This document shows, in pieces, positions 43,699 through 51,208 of a DNA stretch of 64,000 nucleotides (positions are counted from its first letter, which is position 1; each line of letters opens with the position of its first letter). The position numbers and the translations under genes are program-made. The stretch comes from Oceanicola sp. GTDB taxonomy: Bacteria; Pseudomonadota; Alphaproteobacteria; Rhodobacterales; Rhodobacteraceae. Where the stretch lies: positions 2,048,458 to 2,112,457 of the forward strand of contig CP051231.1 in NCBI GenBank assembly GCA_017792405.1, given 5' to 3'. The notes beneath the pieces were generated by a model that had not been told where the DNA came from, did not search any database, and saw nothing but the letters and a program-made list of their open reading frames with translations.

Positions 43699-44109
43699 AT
43701 GGAAAGCGACGGGCGGTTCATTGCGGCGCGGCTGAAGCCGGGGGATGACCTTGTGGCTGGGCTGCGACGGCTCTTCGAGGCCAGTGGCGCGGAGGCGATG
43801 GCAATGGTGAGTTGCGTGGGCAGCCTGCGGGCCGTCCGGCTGCGCCATGCGGGTGCGGAGGAGGCGACGGGCTATGAGGGGCCCCTGGAGATCGTCTCGC
43901 TGATGGGCAAGCTGGATGCGGGCAAGCAGCATTTGCACATGGCGGTCTCGGATGCAGCGGGCCGGGTATTCGGCGGGCACCTGATGGCGGAGGGGGCGGA
44001 GGTGTTTACCACGGCGGAGATTGTGGTGGTGGCGCTCGACGGGCTGCGGTTTGAACGCGCGCCCTGCCCTGCCTCGGGATATGACGAGTTGGTGGTGGCG
44101 CGGCGGTAG
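43699..44109 (+). CDS. PPC/DUF296 domain protein
   Basis: A 136-residue single-domain protein of the PPC (plant and prokaryote conserved, DUF296) family. The N-terminal ARLKPGDDLVAGL, the central LHMAVSDAAGRVFGGHLM metal-like His block and the AEIVVVALDGLRFER strand are typical. In plants the domain accompanies AT-hook DNA-binding proteins; bacterial stand-alone forms have no known role. It follows the Gfo/Idh/MocA gene by 45 bases and ends abutting the convergent GntR gene. Confidence 0.85.
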   Translation: MESDGRFIAARLKPGDDLVAGLRRLFEASGAEAMAMVSCVGSLRAVRLRHAGAEEATGYEGPLEIVSLMGKLDAGKQHLHMAVSDAAGRVFGGHLMAEGAEVFTTAEIVVVALDGLRFERAPCPASGYDELVVARR

Positions 44110-44844
44110 TCAGGCGGTGGCGCGGGTGCGGTCGTGGCCCTCGGTGATGACCTTCAGCATGGCGGAATGGGCGGCGTCGGGCAGACCGGAGGCGATGGCG
44201 CGGGCGATGTCGCGGTGGTTGGCGGCCACCTCGGCTTTCACCTCCTGAAACTTCTCGTTCGCCTCGATCAGGAAGAGCGAATAGAGCGCGGTTTGCACCA
44301 TGTCACCGAGCGATTGCAGGAAGCGGTTGCCGGAGAGCTTGAGAACGTGGTGGTGAAACTCGTAGTCGGCCACGGCGAAATCGGCGCGGCTGCGGGCGTC
44401 GGCGAGGCTGTCGCAGAGGGCGAAGAGCTTGTCGCAGGCGGCCTTGTCGGCCAGCTCATTGGCGCGCCGGGCGGCGGAGGCGGCGGCGGCGGGCTCGAAG
44501 ATGAGGCGAATTTCGAAGAGCTCGTCGTAGAAGCGGCCCGGCGATTTGACCGAGGTGTGCCAGCGCAGCACGTCCTCGTCGAACATGTTCCACTCGTCGG
44601 AGGGGCGAACATGGGTGCCGACCTTGGCCTTGGAGGCGATGAGGCCCTTGGCGGCGAGGGTCTTCTTGGCTTCGCGGACCACCGTGCGGGAGACGTCGAA
44701 CATCTCGCAGAGGTCCGGGTCGAGCGGGATCATCGTGTCGGGCGGGTATTCTCCGGCGACGATGGCACGCCCCATCTGGTCCACCACGAAATGCGTGTGG
44801 TTCGAGGCCCGCGCGGAGGGCGAGCCCGAAGCGACAATGGTCAT
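44110..44844 (-). CDS. FadR-type GntR transcriptional regulator
   Basis: A 244-residue GntR regulator; ATG 44844 overlaps the permease stop (ATGA). The winged helix-turn-helix runs through residues 15-75 (LDPDLCEMFDVSRTVVREAKKTLAAKG, in part). A FadR-type C-terminal helical domain (FCD) follows, with the acidic and His residues expected of its metal site (VADYEFHHHVLKLSGNRFL, in part). It is the last gene of the ytfQRT-yjfF operon and likely represses it. A near-palindrome at 49484-49498 before ytfQ is its best candidate site. Confidence 0.9.
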   Translation of the reverse strand: MTIVASGSPSARASNHTHFVVDQMGRAIVAGEYPPDTMIPLDPDLCEMFDVSRTVVREAKKTLAAKGLIASKAKVGTHVRPSDEWNMFDEDVLRWHTSVKSPGRFYDELFEIRLIFEPAAAASAARRANELADKAACDKLFALCDSLADARSRADFAVADYEFHHHVLKLSGNRFLQSLGDMVQTALYSLFLIEANEKFQEVKAEVAANHRDIARAIASGLPDAAHSAMLKVITEGHDRTRATA

Positions 44845-45833
44845 GATGGCTGTGCGGAGCCAGTCGCTCTTTTTCGTCGGGTGGTCGTCGCCCAAGTGAG
44901 GCCTTTCTGAAGCAGGATGAATGCGAAGAGCAGCGCGCCGATGACGATCTTAGTCCACCAGCTCGAGAGTGTCCCGTCAAAGACGATGTAGGTCTGGATC
45001 AGCCCCATGATGAGGATGCCGAAGAAGGTGCCTGCGACAAAGCCGTAGCCGCCGGAGAGGAGCGTGCCGCCGATGACGACCGCGGCGATGGCGTCGAGCT
45101 CCACGCCGACGGTGGCGAGGGAGTAGCCGGCGGAGGTGTAGAGCGAGAAGACGATGCCCGCGAGCCCGGCGAGGCCGCCGGAGATGGCGTAGATGCCCAC
45201 GGTGGTGGAGGCGAGCGGGACGCCCATGAGGCGGGCGGTCTGCGCCCCGCCGCCGAGGGCATAGACGTTCTGCCCGAAGCGGGTGCGGTGGGCGATGAGG
45301 GCGCCTGCGATGAAGGTGAGCAGCATCAGCCCGCCGATGAGGCGAAAACGGCCGCCTCCGGGCGCCTTGTAGTAGATGTCTTGCAGGGTGTCGTAGAACT
45401 CGTGGGTAATCGGCACGCTATCGGTGCTGAGGACGTAGGCTGCGCCGCGGGCGAGGAACATGCCTGCGAGCGTGACGATGAAGGGCGGCATCTCGAGGTA
45501 GTGGATGGTGGCCCCCATCGCCGCGCCGAAGCCGGTGGTGAGGGCGAGAACGAGGGCGAAGGCGGCGAGAGGGTGGATCGAGGTGTCTCGCAGTATCACG
45601 GCGAGGAAGACGCCGGTGAAGGCAATGACCGAGCCGACGGAGAGGTCGATGCCGCCGGAGAGGATCACGAAGGTCATACCCACGGCGACAATGCCGAGAA
45701 AGGCGTTGTCGGTCAGCAGGTTGGCGACGACGCGGGTGGAGAGCATGGCCGGGTATTGCGAGGCGCATAGGGCGTAGGCCAGCACGAAGGTGGCCAGCGT
45801 GACCATCAGCGGCAGGTGGGTGGAGCGGATCAT
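44841..45833 (-). CDS. yjfF: Sugar ABC transporter permease, YjfF type
   Basis: A 330-residue membrane protein of the ribose/galactofuranose permease family. About ten hydrophobic segments are visible, with the family signature ILSGGIDLSVGSVIAFTG near residue 55 and VVIGGTLLSGGYGFVAGTFF near 260. The ATG overlaps the stop of the first permease. It pairs with that protein to form the heterodimeric channel of a YtfQRT-YjfF-like importer, which in E. coli takes up galactofuranose. The sugar in this organism is not certain. Confidence 0.88.
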   Translation of the reverse strand: MIRSTHLPLMVTLATFVLAYALCASQYPAMLSTRVVANLLTDNAFLGIVAVGMTFVILSGGIDLSVGSVIAFTGVFLAVILRDTSIHPLAAFALVLALTTGFGAAMGATIHYLEMPPFIVTLAGMFLARGAAYVLSTDSVPITHEFYDTLQDIYYKAPGGGRFRLIGGLMLLTFIAGALIAHRTRFGQNVYALGGGAQTARLMGVPLASTTVGIYAISGGLAGLAGIVFSLYTSAGYSLATVGVELDAIAAVVIGGTLLSGGYGFVAGTFFGILIMGLIQTYIVFDGTLSSWWTKIVIGALLFAFILLQKGLTWATTTRRKRATGSAQPS

Positions 45834-46879
45834 GGGGCATCCTCCTTGGGGGCGGCGGAGGGGCGCGCGCGCTCGGGCAGGCTCTCGGGGCCGGAGGCGC
45901 GGAGCATGTAGATGAGATGGCCGATCTTGGGCGACTGGATCACGAGGATCGCGAGGATCAGGATGGCCTTGATGACGAGGTTGAACTCGGGCGGCATGCC
46001 AGAGAGCAGGATGACCGAGTTCACTGACTGGATGATCAGCGCGCCGATCAGCGAGGCGACGATGGAGAAGCGCCCGCCGAGCAGGGAGTTGCCGCCGATG
46101 ACGACGGCGAGGATGGCGTCCAGCTCCAGCCAGAGGCCTGCGTTGTTGGCATCGGCGCCCTTGATGTCGGCCGCGACGATGACGCCCGCCAGCGCGGCGC
46201 AGAGGCCGGAGGCGAGGTAGACGCAGATCAGCAGGACGCGGGAGTTGATGCCCGCGAGGCGGGAGCTGGCCTCGTTGACGCCGATGGCCTCGATCAGCAT
46301 GCCGAGTGCGGTGCGGCGCACGGCGAGCGTGGCCAGCGTGCCGAGGGCGAGCCAGATGACGATGGGCGTGGGGATGCCCAGCACGGTGCCCGCGCCGAGC
46401 CGGATCAGGCCCTCGTTGTTGAAGGTCAGGATCGTGCCCTCGGTGATGAGCTGGGCGATGCCCCTGCCCGCGACCATCAGCACCAGCGTGGCGACGATGG
46501 GCTGGATGCGCAGGACGGCGACGAGCACGCCGTTCCATGCGCCGCAAAGGGCGCCGGTGGCCAGCGCGCCGATGAGCGCGGTGCCCCAGCCGTGGCCGTC
46601 GGTGACGAGCGACGCGGCGGTGGCGCCTGCGATGGCCATGACGGCGCCGACAGAAAGGTCGATGCCCTTGGTGGCGATCACGAGGGTCATGCCGATGCAA
46701 AGCAGCGCCACGGGGGCGCCGCGGTTGAAGACATCGACGAGGTTGCCGAAGATGCGGCCGTTGCGGAAGGACACGTCGAAAAAGTCGGGGAAGACCAGCA
46801 GGTTGAGGCCGAGAACGACGGCAAGGATGATAAGCTGCGGAGTGATGCGTTTGAGCAGGGAGGGTGTGGTTGTGGCCAT
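45830..46879 (-). CDS. ytfT: Sugar ABC transporter permease, YtfT type
   Basis: A 349-residue membrane protein of the same family. ATG 46879 was selected from the homologous N-terminus. Visible marks are VIATKGIDLSVGAVMAIAG near residue 65, AIGVNEASSRLAGI near 190 and VIGGNSLLGGRFSIVASLIG near 250. Ends in a hydrophilic Pro/Arg-rich tail. It abuts the ATPase gene upstream and overlaps the second permease, so the two channel subunits should be made in equal amounts. Confidence 0.88.
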   Translation of the reverse strand: MATTTPSLLKRITPQLIILAVVLGLNLLVFPDFFDVSFRNGRIFGNLVDVFNRGAPVALLCIGMTLVIATKGIDLSVGAVMAIAGATAASLVTDGHGWGTALIGALATGALCGAWNGVLVAVLRIQPIVATLVLMVAGRGIAQLITEGTILTFNNEGLIRLGAGTVLGIPTPIVIWLALGTLATLAVRRTALGMLIEAIGVNEASSRLAGINSRVLLICVYLASGLCAALAGVIVAADIKGADANNAGLWLELDAILAVVIGGNSLLGGRFSIVASLIGALIIQSVNSVILLSGMPPEFNLVIKAILILAILVIQSPKIGHLIYMLRASGPESLPERARPSAAPKEDAP

Positions 46880-46880
46880 G

Positions 46881-48407
46881 TCAGGCGGCCCCCTTCTGCT
46901 CATCGGCGATGGCATGGACGATGTTGTCGGCGGTGATCTCGTCGCCGGTCAACTCGCGCACCTGCCGCCGGTCGCGGAGCACGACGACGCGGGTGGAATA
47001 AGCGACGAGTTCTTCCAGTTCGGAGGAGGCGACCAGAAGGGCCATGCCGTTTTCGCGCAGGCGTTCGATCAGGGCGATGATCTCGGCATGGGCACCCACG
47101 TCGATGCCGCGGGTCGGCTCGTCGAGGATCAGGAATTCGGGTTCGGTGGCGAGCCAGCGGGCGAGGAGCGCTTTTTGCTGGTTGCCGCCCGAGAGCAGGC
47201 GGATGGGCATGTCGAGGCTGGCGAGGCGGATGTCGAGCGCCTTGACGTAGTGCTCGGCGATCTCGTTCACCTTGCTTCGCGGGATGGGCCGCATCCAGCC
47301 TTGGCGGGCCTGAAGGGCGAGGATGATGTTGTCGCGCACCGAAAGGTCGCCGACGATGCCATCTGTCTTGCGATCTTCAGGGCAGAGCGCGAAGCGGTGG
47401 GCGATGGCCTCGCGGGGGTTGGTGATGCGGGTTTCGCGGCCTTCGAGCAGGAGCTTGCCCTGATCGGCCTGCACCGCGCCGAAGAGCAGGTTGGCGGTTT
47501 CTGTCCGGCCTGAGCCGAGCAGGCCTGCGAGGCCGACGACCTCGCCCCGGTGGAGGTTCAGCGAGAAGGGCTCGATCATGCCGCGCTTGGCGAGGTCGTT
47601 CACTTGCAGGAGCAGCTCGCCCGGCTTGCCACCCTTTTTCTCGGCCACGCGGGCCTCGAGTTGGCGGCCGAGCATGAGGGTGATGATATCGTGCTGGGAG
47701 ACCTCGGCCAGCAGGCGCTCGCCCACCACGCGGCCATTTCGGAGCACGGTGGCGCGGTCGGAGATTTCAAACACCTGATCTAGGAAATGGGTAATGAAAA
47801 CAATCGACAGCCCGCGTTCCTTCAACTGACGGATCACCCCGAAGAGCAGATCCACCTCGTCGCGGTCGAGCGAGGCCGTGGGCTCGTCGAGGATGAGCAC
47901 CTTGCCCGAGAGCGCCACGGCGCGGGCGATTGCGACGACCTGCTGCACGGCGACCGAGAAACTGGTGAGCGGCTCGCCCGGGTCGATGTGGAGGCCGTAG
48001 CCTTCGAGCACCTCGGCGGCGGCGCGGTTCATGGCGCGGCGATTCACGAGGCCGAGCCGGGTGGGCTGGCGGCCCATGTAGAGGTTTTCGGCCACGGTGA
48101 GATTGGGCAGGAGGTTGACCTCCTGATAGACAGTGCCGATGCCAAGGCCCTGTGCGTCGGCGGTGGACTTCGGGTCCACCTCCTCCCCCGCCAGCCGGAT
48201 CACCCCGCCATCGCGGCGGTAGGCGCCTGTTAGGCACTTGATGAGGGTGGATTTGCCCGCGCCGTTCTCGCCCAGAAGCGCGTGGACCTCGCCGGGATAG
48301 AGCTTGAGCTCGACCTCATCCAGCGCGACGGCGCCGGGGAAGAACTTGGAGATGCCGCTGGCGTGGAGCAGCGGGGGCTGGTCTTGCATCTTGCGCCTGT
48401 GTCTCAT
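46881..48407 (-). CDS. ytfR: Sugar ABC transporter ATPase, YtfR type
   Basis: A 508-residue double-cassette ATPase. ATG 48407 has GGGAGG seven bases upstream. The first cassette has Walker A GENGAGKST, signature-region FSVAVQQVVAIARA and Walker B KVLILDEPTASLD; the second has a divergent Walker A GLLGSGRTE, signature LLSGGNQQKALLARWL and FLILDEPTRGIDVG. That is the standard pattern for ribose-type importers. It is separated from ytfQ by a strong hairpin at 48456-48479, which may lower its expression relative to the binding protein. Confidence 0.92.
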   Translation of the reverse strand: MRHRRKMQDQPPLLHASGISKFFPGAVALDEVELKLYPGEVHALLGENGAGKSTLIKCLTGAYRRDGGVIRLAGEEVDPKSTADAQGLGIGTVYQEVNLLPNLTVAENLYMGRQPTRLGLVNRRAMNRAAAEVLEGYGLHIDPGEPLTSFSVAVQQVVAIARAVALSGKVLILDEPTASLDRDEVDLLFGVIRQLKERGLSIVFITHFLDQVFEISDRATVLRNGRVVGERLLAEVSQHDIITLMLGRQLEARVAEKKGGKPGELLLQVNDLAKRGMIEPFSLNLHRGEVVGLAGLLGSGRTETANLLFGAVQADQGKLLLEGRETRITNPREAIAHRFALCPEDRKTDGIVGDLSVRDNIILALQARQGWMRPIPRSKVNEIAEHYVKALDIRLASLDMPIRLLSGGNQQKALLARWLATEPEFLILDEPTRGIDVGAHAEIIALIERLRENGMALLVASSELEELVAYSTRVVVLRDRRQVRELTGDEITADNIVHAIADEQKGAA

Positions 48408-48455
48408 GGATGTGCCTCCCCGCCGCACCCTAGCACGGGCGGGCGGGGAGAGAAC

Positions 48456-48479
48456 GGGCCGGCGCGTAGGGGCCGGCCC
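48456..48479 (-). terminator. Intercistronic hairpin between ytfQ and ytfR
   Basis: GGGCCGGC (48456-48463) and GCCGGCCC (48472-48479) are perfect 8-base arms with an 8-base loop. It begins right after the ytfQ stop on the leftward transcript. Such stems after binding-protein genes often protect the upstream mRNA and reduce read-through into the membrane components. Confidence 0.6.
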
Positions 48480-48490
48480 GGAGGAGGAGG

Positions 48491-49444
48491 TCAGTAGCCG
48501 AGGCCTTTTTTCTCTTCGTAGACCGCCTGATTGTCGTCGGCGGCGGTGTATAGCTTGCTCTCGGTCTGGATCCACTTTTCGGGCGCGGTGCCGTCAGCCA
48601 GATAGGCCTCCAGCGCGTCCAGCGCCGGGCCGGCCATGTTGGGCGTCAGCTCGATGGTGGCGTTCATCTCGCCGTTGGCGATGGCGAGGTGGGCATCGGG
48701 CACGGCGTCGATGGCGACGATCTTGATATCGGTGCCGGGGTTGAGGCCCGCTTCCTTAATCGCCTGGATCGCGCCCACCGCCATGTCGTCATTGTGGGCA
48801 TAGAGCGCGCAGATGTTCTCGCCACCTTCGGCCTTGAGGAAGCTCTCCATCACGACCTTGCCCTGAGAGCGGGTGAAATCGCCGGTCTGGGAGCGGACGA
48901 TCTCGAGGCCTTCGGCGCCGGCGATGCCCTCTTCAAAGCCCTTCTTGCGGTCGATCGCGGGCGAGGAGCCGGTTGTGCCTTGCAGCTCGACGATGCGGCA
49001 GGGTTCGCCCGCCATCTCGTCGGCCAGCCACTGGCCTGCCACCCGGCCCTCGTGGACGAGGTCGGAGGTGACGGCGGTGAGGTAGAGGTCATCCGAGGCA
49101 TCGACCGTGCGGTCGAGCAGGACAACCGGGATTTCGGCGTCGGCAGCCTCTTCGAGCACTTCATCCCAACCGGTGGCGACGACGGGGGCGAGCAGGATCG
49201 CATCGACGCCCTGCGCGATGAAGCTGCGGATCGCCTTGATCTGGTTTTCCTGCTTCTGCTGCGCATCGGCGAACTTGAGGTCGATCCCGCGCATTTCGGC
49301 TTCCTGCTTGGTCACCGTAGTCTCGGCGGCGCGCCAGCCGGACTCGGAGCCGATCTGGCTGAAGCCGATGGTCAGATCGGCGGCCATGGCGGCGAAGGGC
49401 GCAAGGGTGATGGCGCTCGCAAGGAGCGTGGCTTTGACGTTCAT
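48491..49444 (-). CDS. ytfQ: Periplasmic sugar-binding protein, YtfQ type
   Basis: A 317-residue substrate-binding protein; a signal peptide of about 21 residues ends in AMA. The mature N-terminus (LTIGFSQIGSESGWRAAETT) and the C-terminal KKGLGY closely resemble E. coli YtfQ, the galactofuranose/galactose-binding protein. Blocks such as IDRKKGFEEGIAGAEG, GDFTRSQGKVVMESF and YAHNDDMAVGAIQAIKEAG are also as in that protein. The ATG is preceded by GGGAGGA. First gene of the operon, downstream of an AT-rich promoter region. Confidence 0.9.
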   Translation of the reverse strand: MNVKATLLASAITLAPFAAMAADLTIGFSQIGSESGWRAAETTVTKQEAEMRGIDLKFADAQQKQENQIKAIRSFIAQGVDAILLAPVVATGWDEVLEEAADAEIPVVLLDRTVDASDDLYLTAVTSDLVHEGRVAGQWLADEMAGEPCRIVELQGTTGSSPAIDRKKGFEEGIAGAEGLEIVRSQTGDFTRSQGKVVMESFLKAEGGENICALYAHNDDMAVGAIQAIKEAGLNPGTDIKIVAIDAVPDAHLAIANGEMNATIELTPNMAGPALDALEAYLADGTAPEKWIQTESKLYTAADDNQAVYEEKKGLGY

Positions 49445-49483
49445 GATTTCCTCCCATGGAACGTTTCTCGTTCGTGGAATCGA

Positions 49484-49498
49484 TTAAGTATTACTTTA
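49484..49498. promoter_or_regulatory. AT-rich near-palindrome upstream of ytfQ
   Basis: TTAAGTATTACTTTA has 7-base arms with one mismatch, 40 bases upstream of the ytfQ ATG in the only AT-rich stretch of the region. It could be the operator of the GntR regulator at the end of the same operon. The same stretch probably includes the promoter. Confidence 0.45.
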
Positions 49499-49676
49499 TT
49501 ATTTTTGGCAATGGGGTTTGTCACGGCGGCGTGAAGTTTCTGGTTTTCTCTTTTGCCTCAATAATTTGGACCCTCCTTCTCACCTGCCCTACCGGGCTTG
49601 ACCCGAGTCGGCAGGCTTGCCGGGTGGGGTCTCAAAGCGCATGATGGCGAGGAAGCTGCCGCAAGGGAAAGCCCTC

Positions 49677-50801
49677 ATGCCAGAGTATCGCGCGCCCGGA
49701 GTCTACGTGGAGGAGTTGGGCAGCGGGCCCCGCCCGATCGAGGGGGTGAGCACCGCAACCACGGCGCTGGTGGGGCTGGTGGAAGAGAGTGACGGGCCGG
49801 TGGGAGAGCCGCAGTTCTGCACCAGCTTTACTGCCTTCGAAGCGCTCTACCTCGCCAGCCTGCCCGGCGACCGGACCTGCACGCTGGCGACGGCGGTGCG
49901 GGGGTTCTTCGACAATGGCGGCGCGCGATTGTGGGTGCTGCGGGTGGCCGATGACACCGAGGCGCTGGACGCGGCCGCCCTCGCCCCTTTGGAGGCGCTG
50001 GAGGATGTGAACCTCGTGGCCGCGCCGGGGTTTTTCGACCCGCAGAGCCATGCGGCGCTGGTGGAGCATTGCACGGCGCGGGGCGACAGGTTTGCGGTGC
50101 TCGACATGGCGGACAGCCGCGATGTGAAAGCGATGCGCACACGGGTTGCCGATGGCGGGCTGTTGCCGCCGCAGGTGCCGAGCGGGCTGGCGGCGATTTA
50201 TGCGCCTTGGGTCGAGACGGAGGACGCGGTAACGGGCGAGCGGCTGGCTGTTCCGCCCTCGGGGCACATCTGCGGGATCTATGCCGCGACCGATGCCACG
50301 CGCGGCGTCTGGAAGGCGCCGGCAGGGGTGGCGGTGCGGAATGTGCTGGGGCTGACCCATGTGTTCCGCGATGCGGAGCAGGATTTGCTGAACCCGGAGG
50401 GGGTGAACCTGCTGCGGGTGATGGCCGACGGGATCATGGTTTGGGGCGCGCGGACGCTGGGCGACGCTGCCAGCGATTACAGATACGTGCCGATCCGGCG
50501 GCTGATGATCTTCATTGAGCAGAGCCTGAATCGTGGGCTGGAGTGGGTGGTCTTCGAGCCGAATGACGAGCCGCTCTGGCGGGCGGTGCGGCGGGATGTG
50601 GGGGCTTTTTTGAACACGCTCTGGCGAGATGGTGCGCTGATGGGGGCTGCGGCGGATGAGGCCTATTTCGTCACCTGTGACCGGACCACGATGACGCAGG
50701 GTGACCTCGACAACGGGCGGCTCGTTTGCCTGATCGGGGTGGCGGCGCATAGGCCCGCGGAGTTCGTGATGCTGCGGATCGAGAAGGCTGTGGGCGGATG
50801 A
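49677..50801 (+). CDS. Contractile tail sheath family protein
   Basis: A 374-residue protein of the phage tail sheath family (T4 gp18-like). ATG 49677 (MPEYRAPGVYVEELGSGPRPIEGVS in part) shows the hallmark sheath N-terminus. The C-terminal domain has LMIFIEQSLNRGLEWVVFEPN followed after Asp-Glu-Pro by LWRAVRRDVGAFLNTLW and an FVTCDRTTMTQGDLDNGRL block, all diagnostic for sheath subunits of phages and extracellular contractile injection systems. Its stop overlaps the tube gene start (ATGA). No other tail genes lie nearby, so it is an orphan pair. Confidence 0.9.
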   Translation: MPEYRAPGVYVEELGSGPRPIEGVSTATTALVGLVEESDGPVGEPQFCTSFTAFEALYLASLPGDRTCTLATAVRGFFDNGGARLWVLRVADDTEALDAAALAPLEALEDVNLVAAPGFFDPQSHAALVEHCTARGDRFAVLDMADSRDVKAMRTRVADGGLLPPQVPSGLAAIYAPWVETEDAVTGERLAVPPSGHICGIYAATDATRGVWKAPAGVAVRNVLGLTHVFRDAEQDLLNPEGVNLLRVMADGIMVWGARTLGDAASDYRYVPIRRLMIFIEQSLNRGLEWVVFEPNDEPLWRAVRRDVGAFLNTLWRDGALMGAAADEAYFVTCDRTTMTQGDLDNGRLVCLIGVAAHRPAEFVMLRIEKAVGG

Positions 50802-51208
50802 GTGCGGACCCGTATAGGCGGTTCAACTTTTTGCTTCGGATCGGCGGGGTAGAGGTGGCCGGGTTCACCGAGGCCAGCGGGTTGGGGGCGGAGGTGGAGA
50901 CGGTGGCCTACCGAGACGGCGGCGGGCCGGTGCGGCACCTGCCGGGCGGGATGAGATTACGCCCGGTGACGTTGACGCGCGGGGTGGCAAGCGATGCGGT
51001 GGCGCGCTGGTGCCGGGCATCGGTGGACGGCACCGTCGAGCGGCGGGATGTGGAACTGGGGCCGCTGACGGCGGACGGCAAAGAGGCGGCGTGCTGGCGG
51101 CTTTACGGCGCGTGGGTTTCGAGTTTTCGGGCCGCGCCGGAGGCTGCTGAGGCCGGGTTTGCGGTGGAGAGCATGACGCTGGCCTTTGACCGGGTGGAGC
51201 GGGATTAA
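50798..51208 (+). CDS. Tail tube family protein (T4 gp19-like)
   Basis: A 136-residue protein resembling the gp19/Pvc1-like tube of contractile tails. The N-terminal YRRFNFLLRIGGVEVAGFTEASGLGAEVE is typical (positions 6-34), and the segment GGPVRHLPGGMRLRPVTLTRGV matches the strand-loop that follows in such tubes; only parts are quoted here. It overlaps the sheath gene by four bases, so tube and sheath are made together. The end overlaps the convergent ligase gene by four bases. Confidence 0.85.
   Translation: MSADPYRRFNFLLRIGGVEVAGFTEASGLGAEVETVAYRDGGGPVRHLPGGMRLRPVTLTRGVASDAVARWCRASVDGTVERRDVELGPLTADGKEAACWRLYGAWVSSFRAAPEAAEAGFAVESMTLAFDRVERD

Noticed and set aside
41980..43980. A 5' extension of the iolC frame across the Gfo/Idh/MocA gene
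   Set aside because: Homology to IolC begins at 41979, and the extension is antisense to a clear oxidoreductase gene.
49677..51208. A prophage or complete contractile injection system
   Set aside because: Only sheath and tube genes are present; no head, terminase, baseplate, spike or lysis gene adjoins them.
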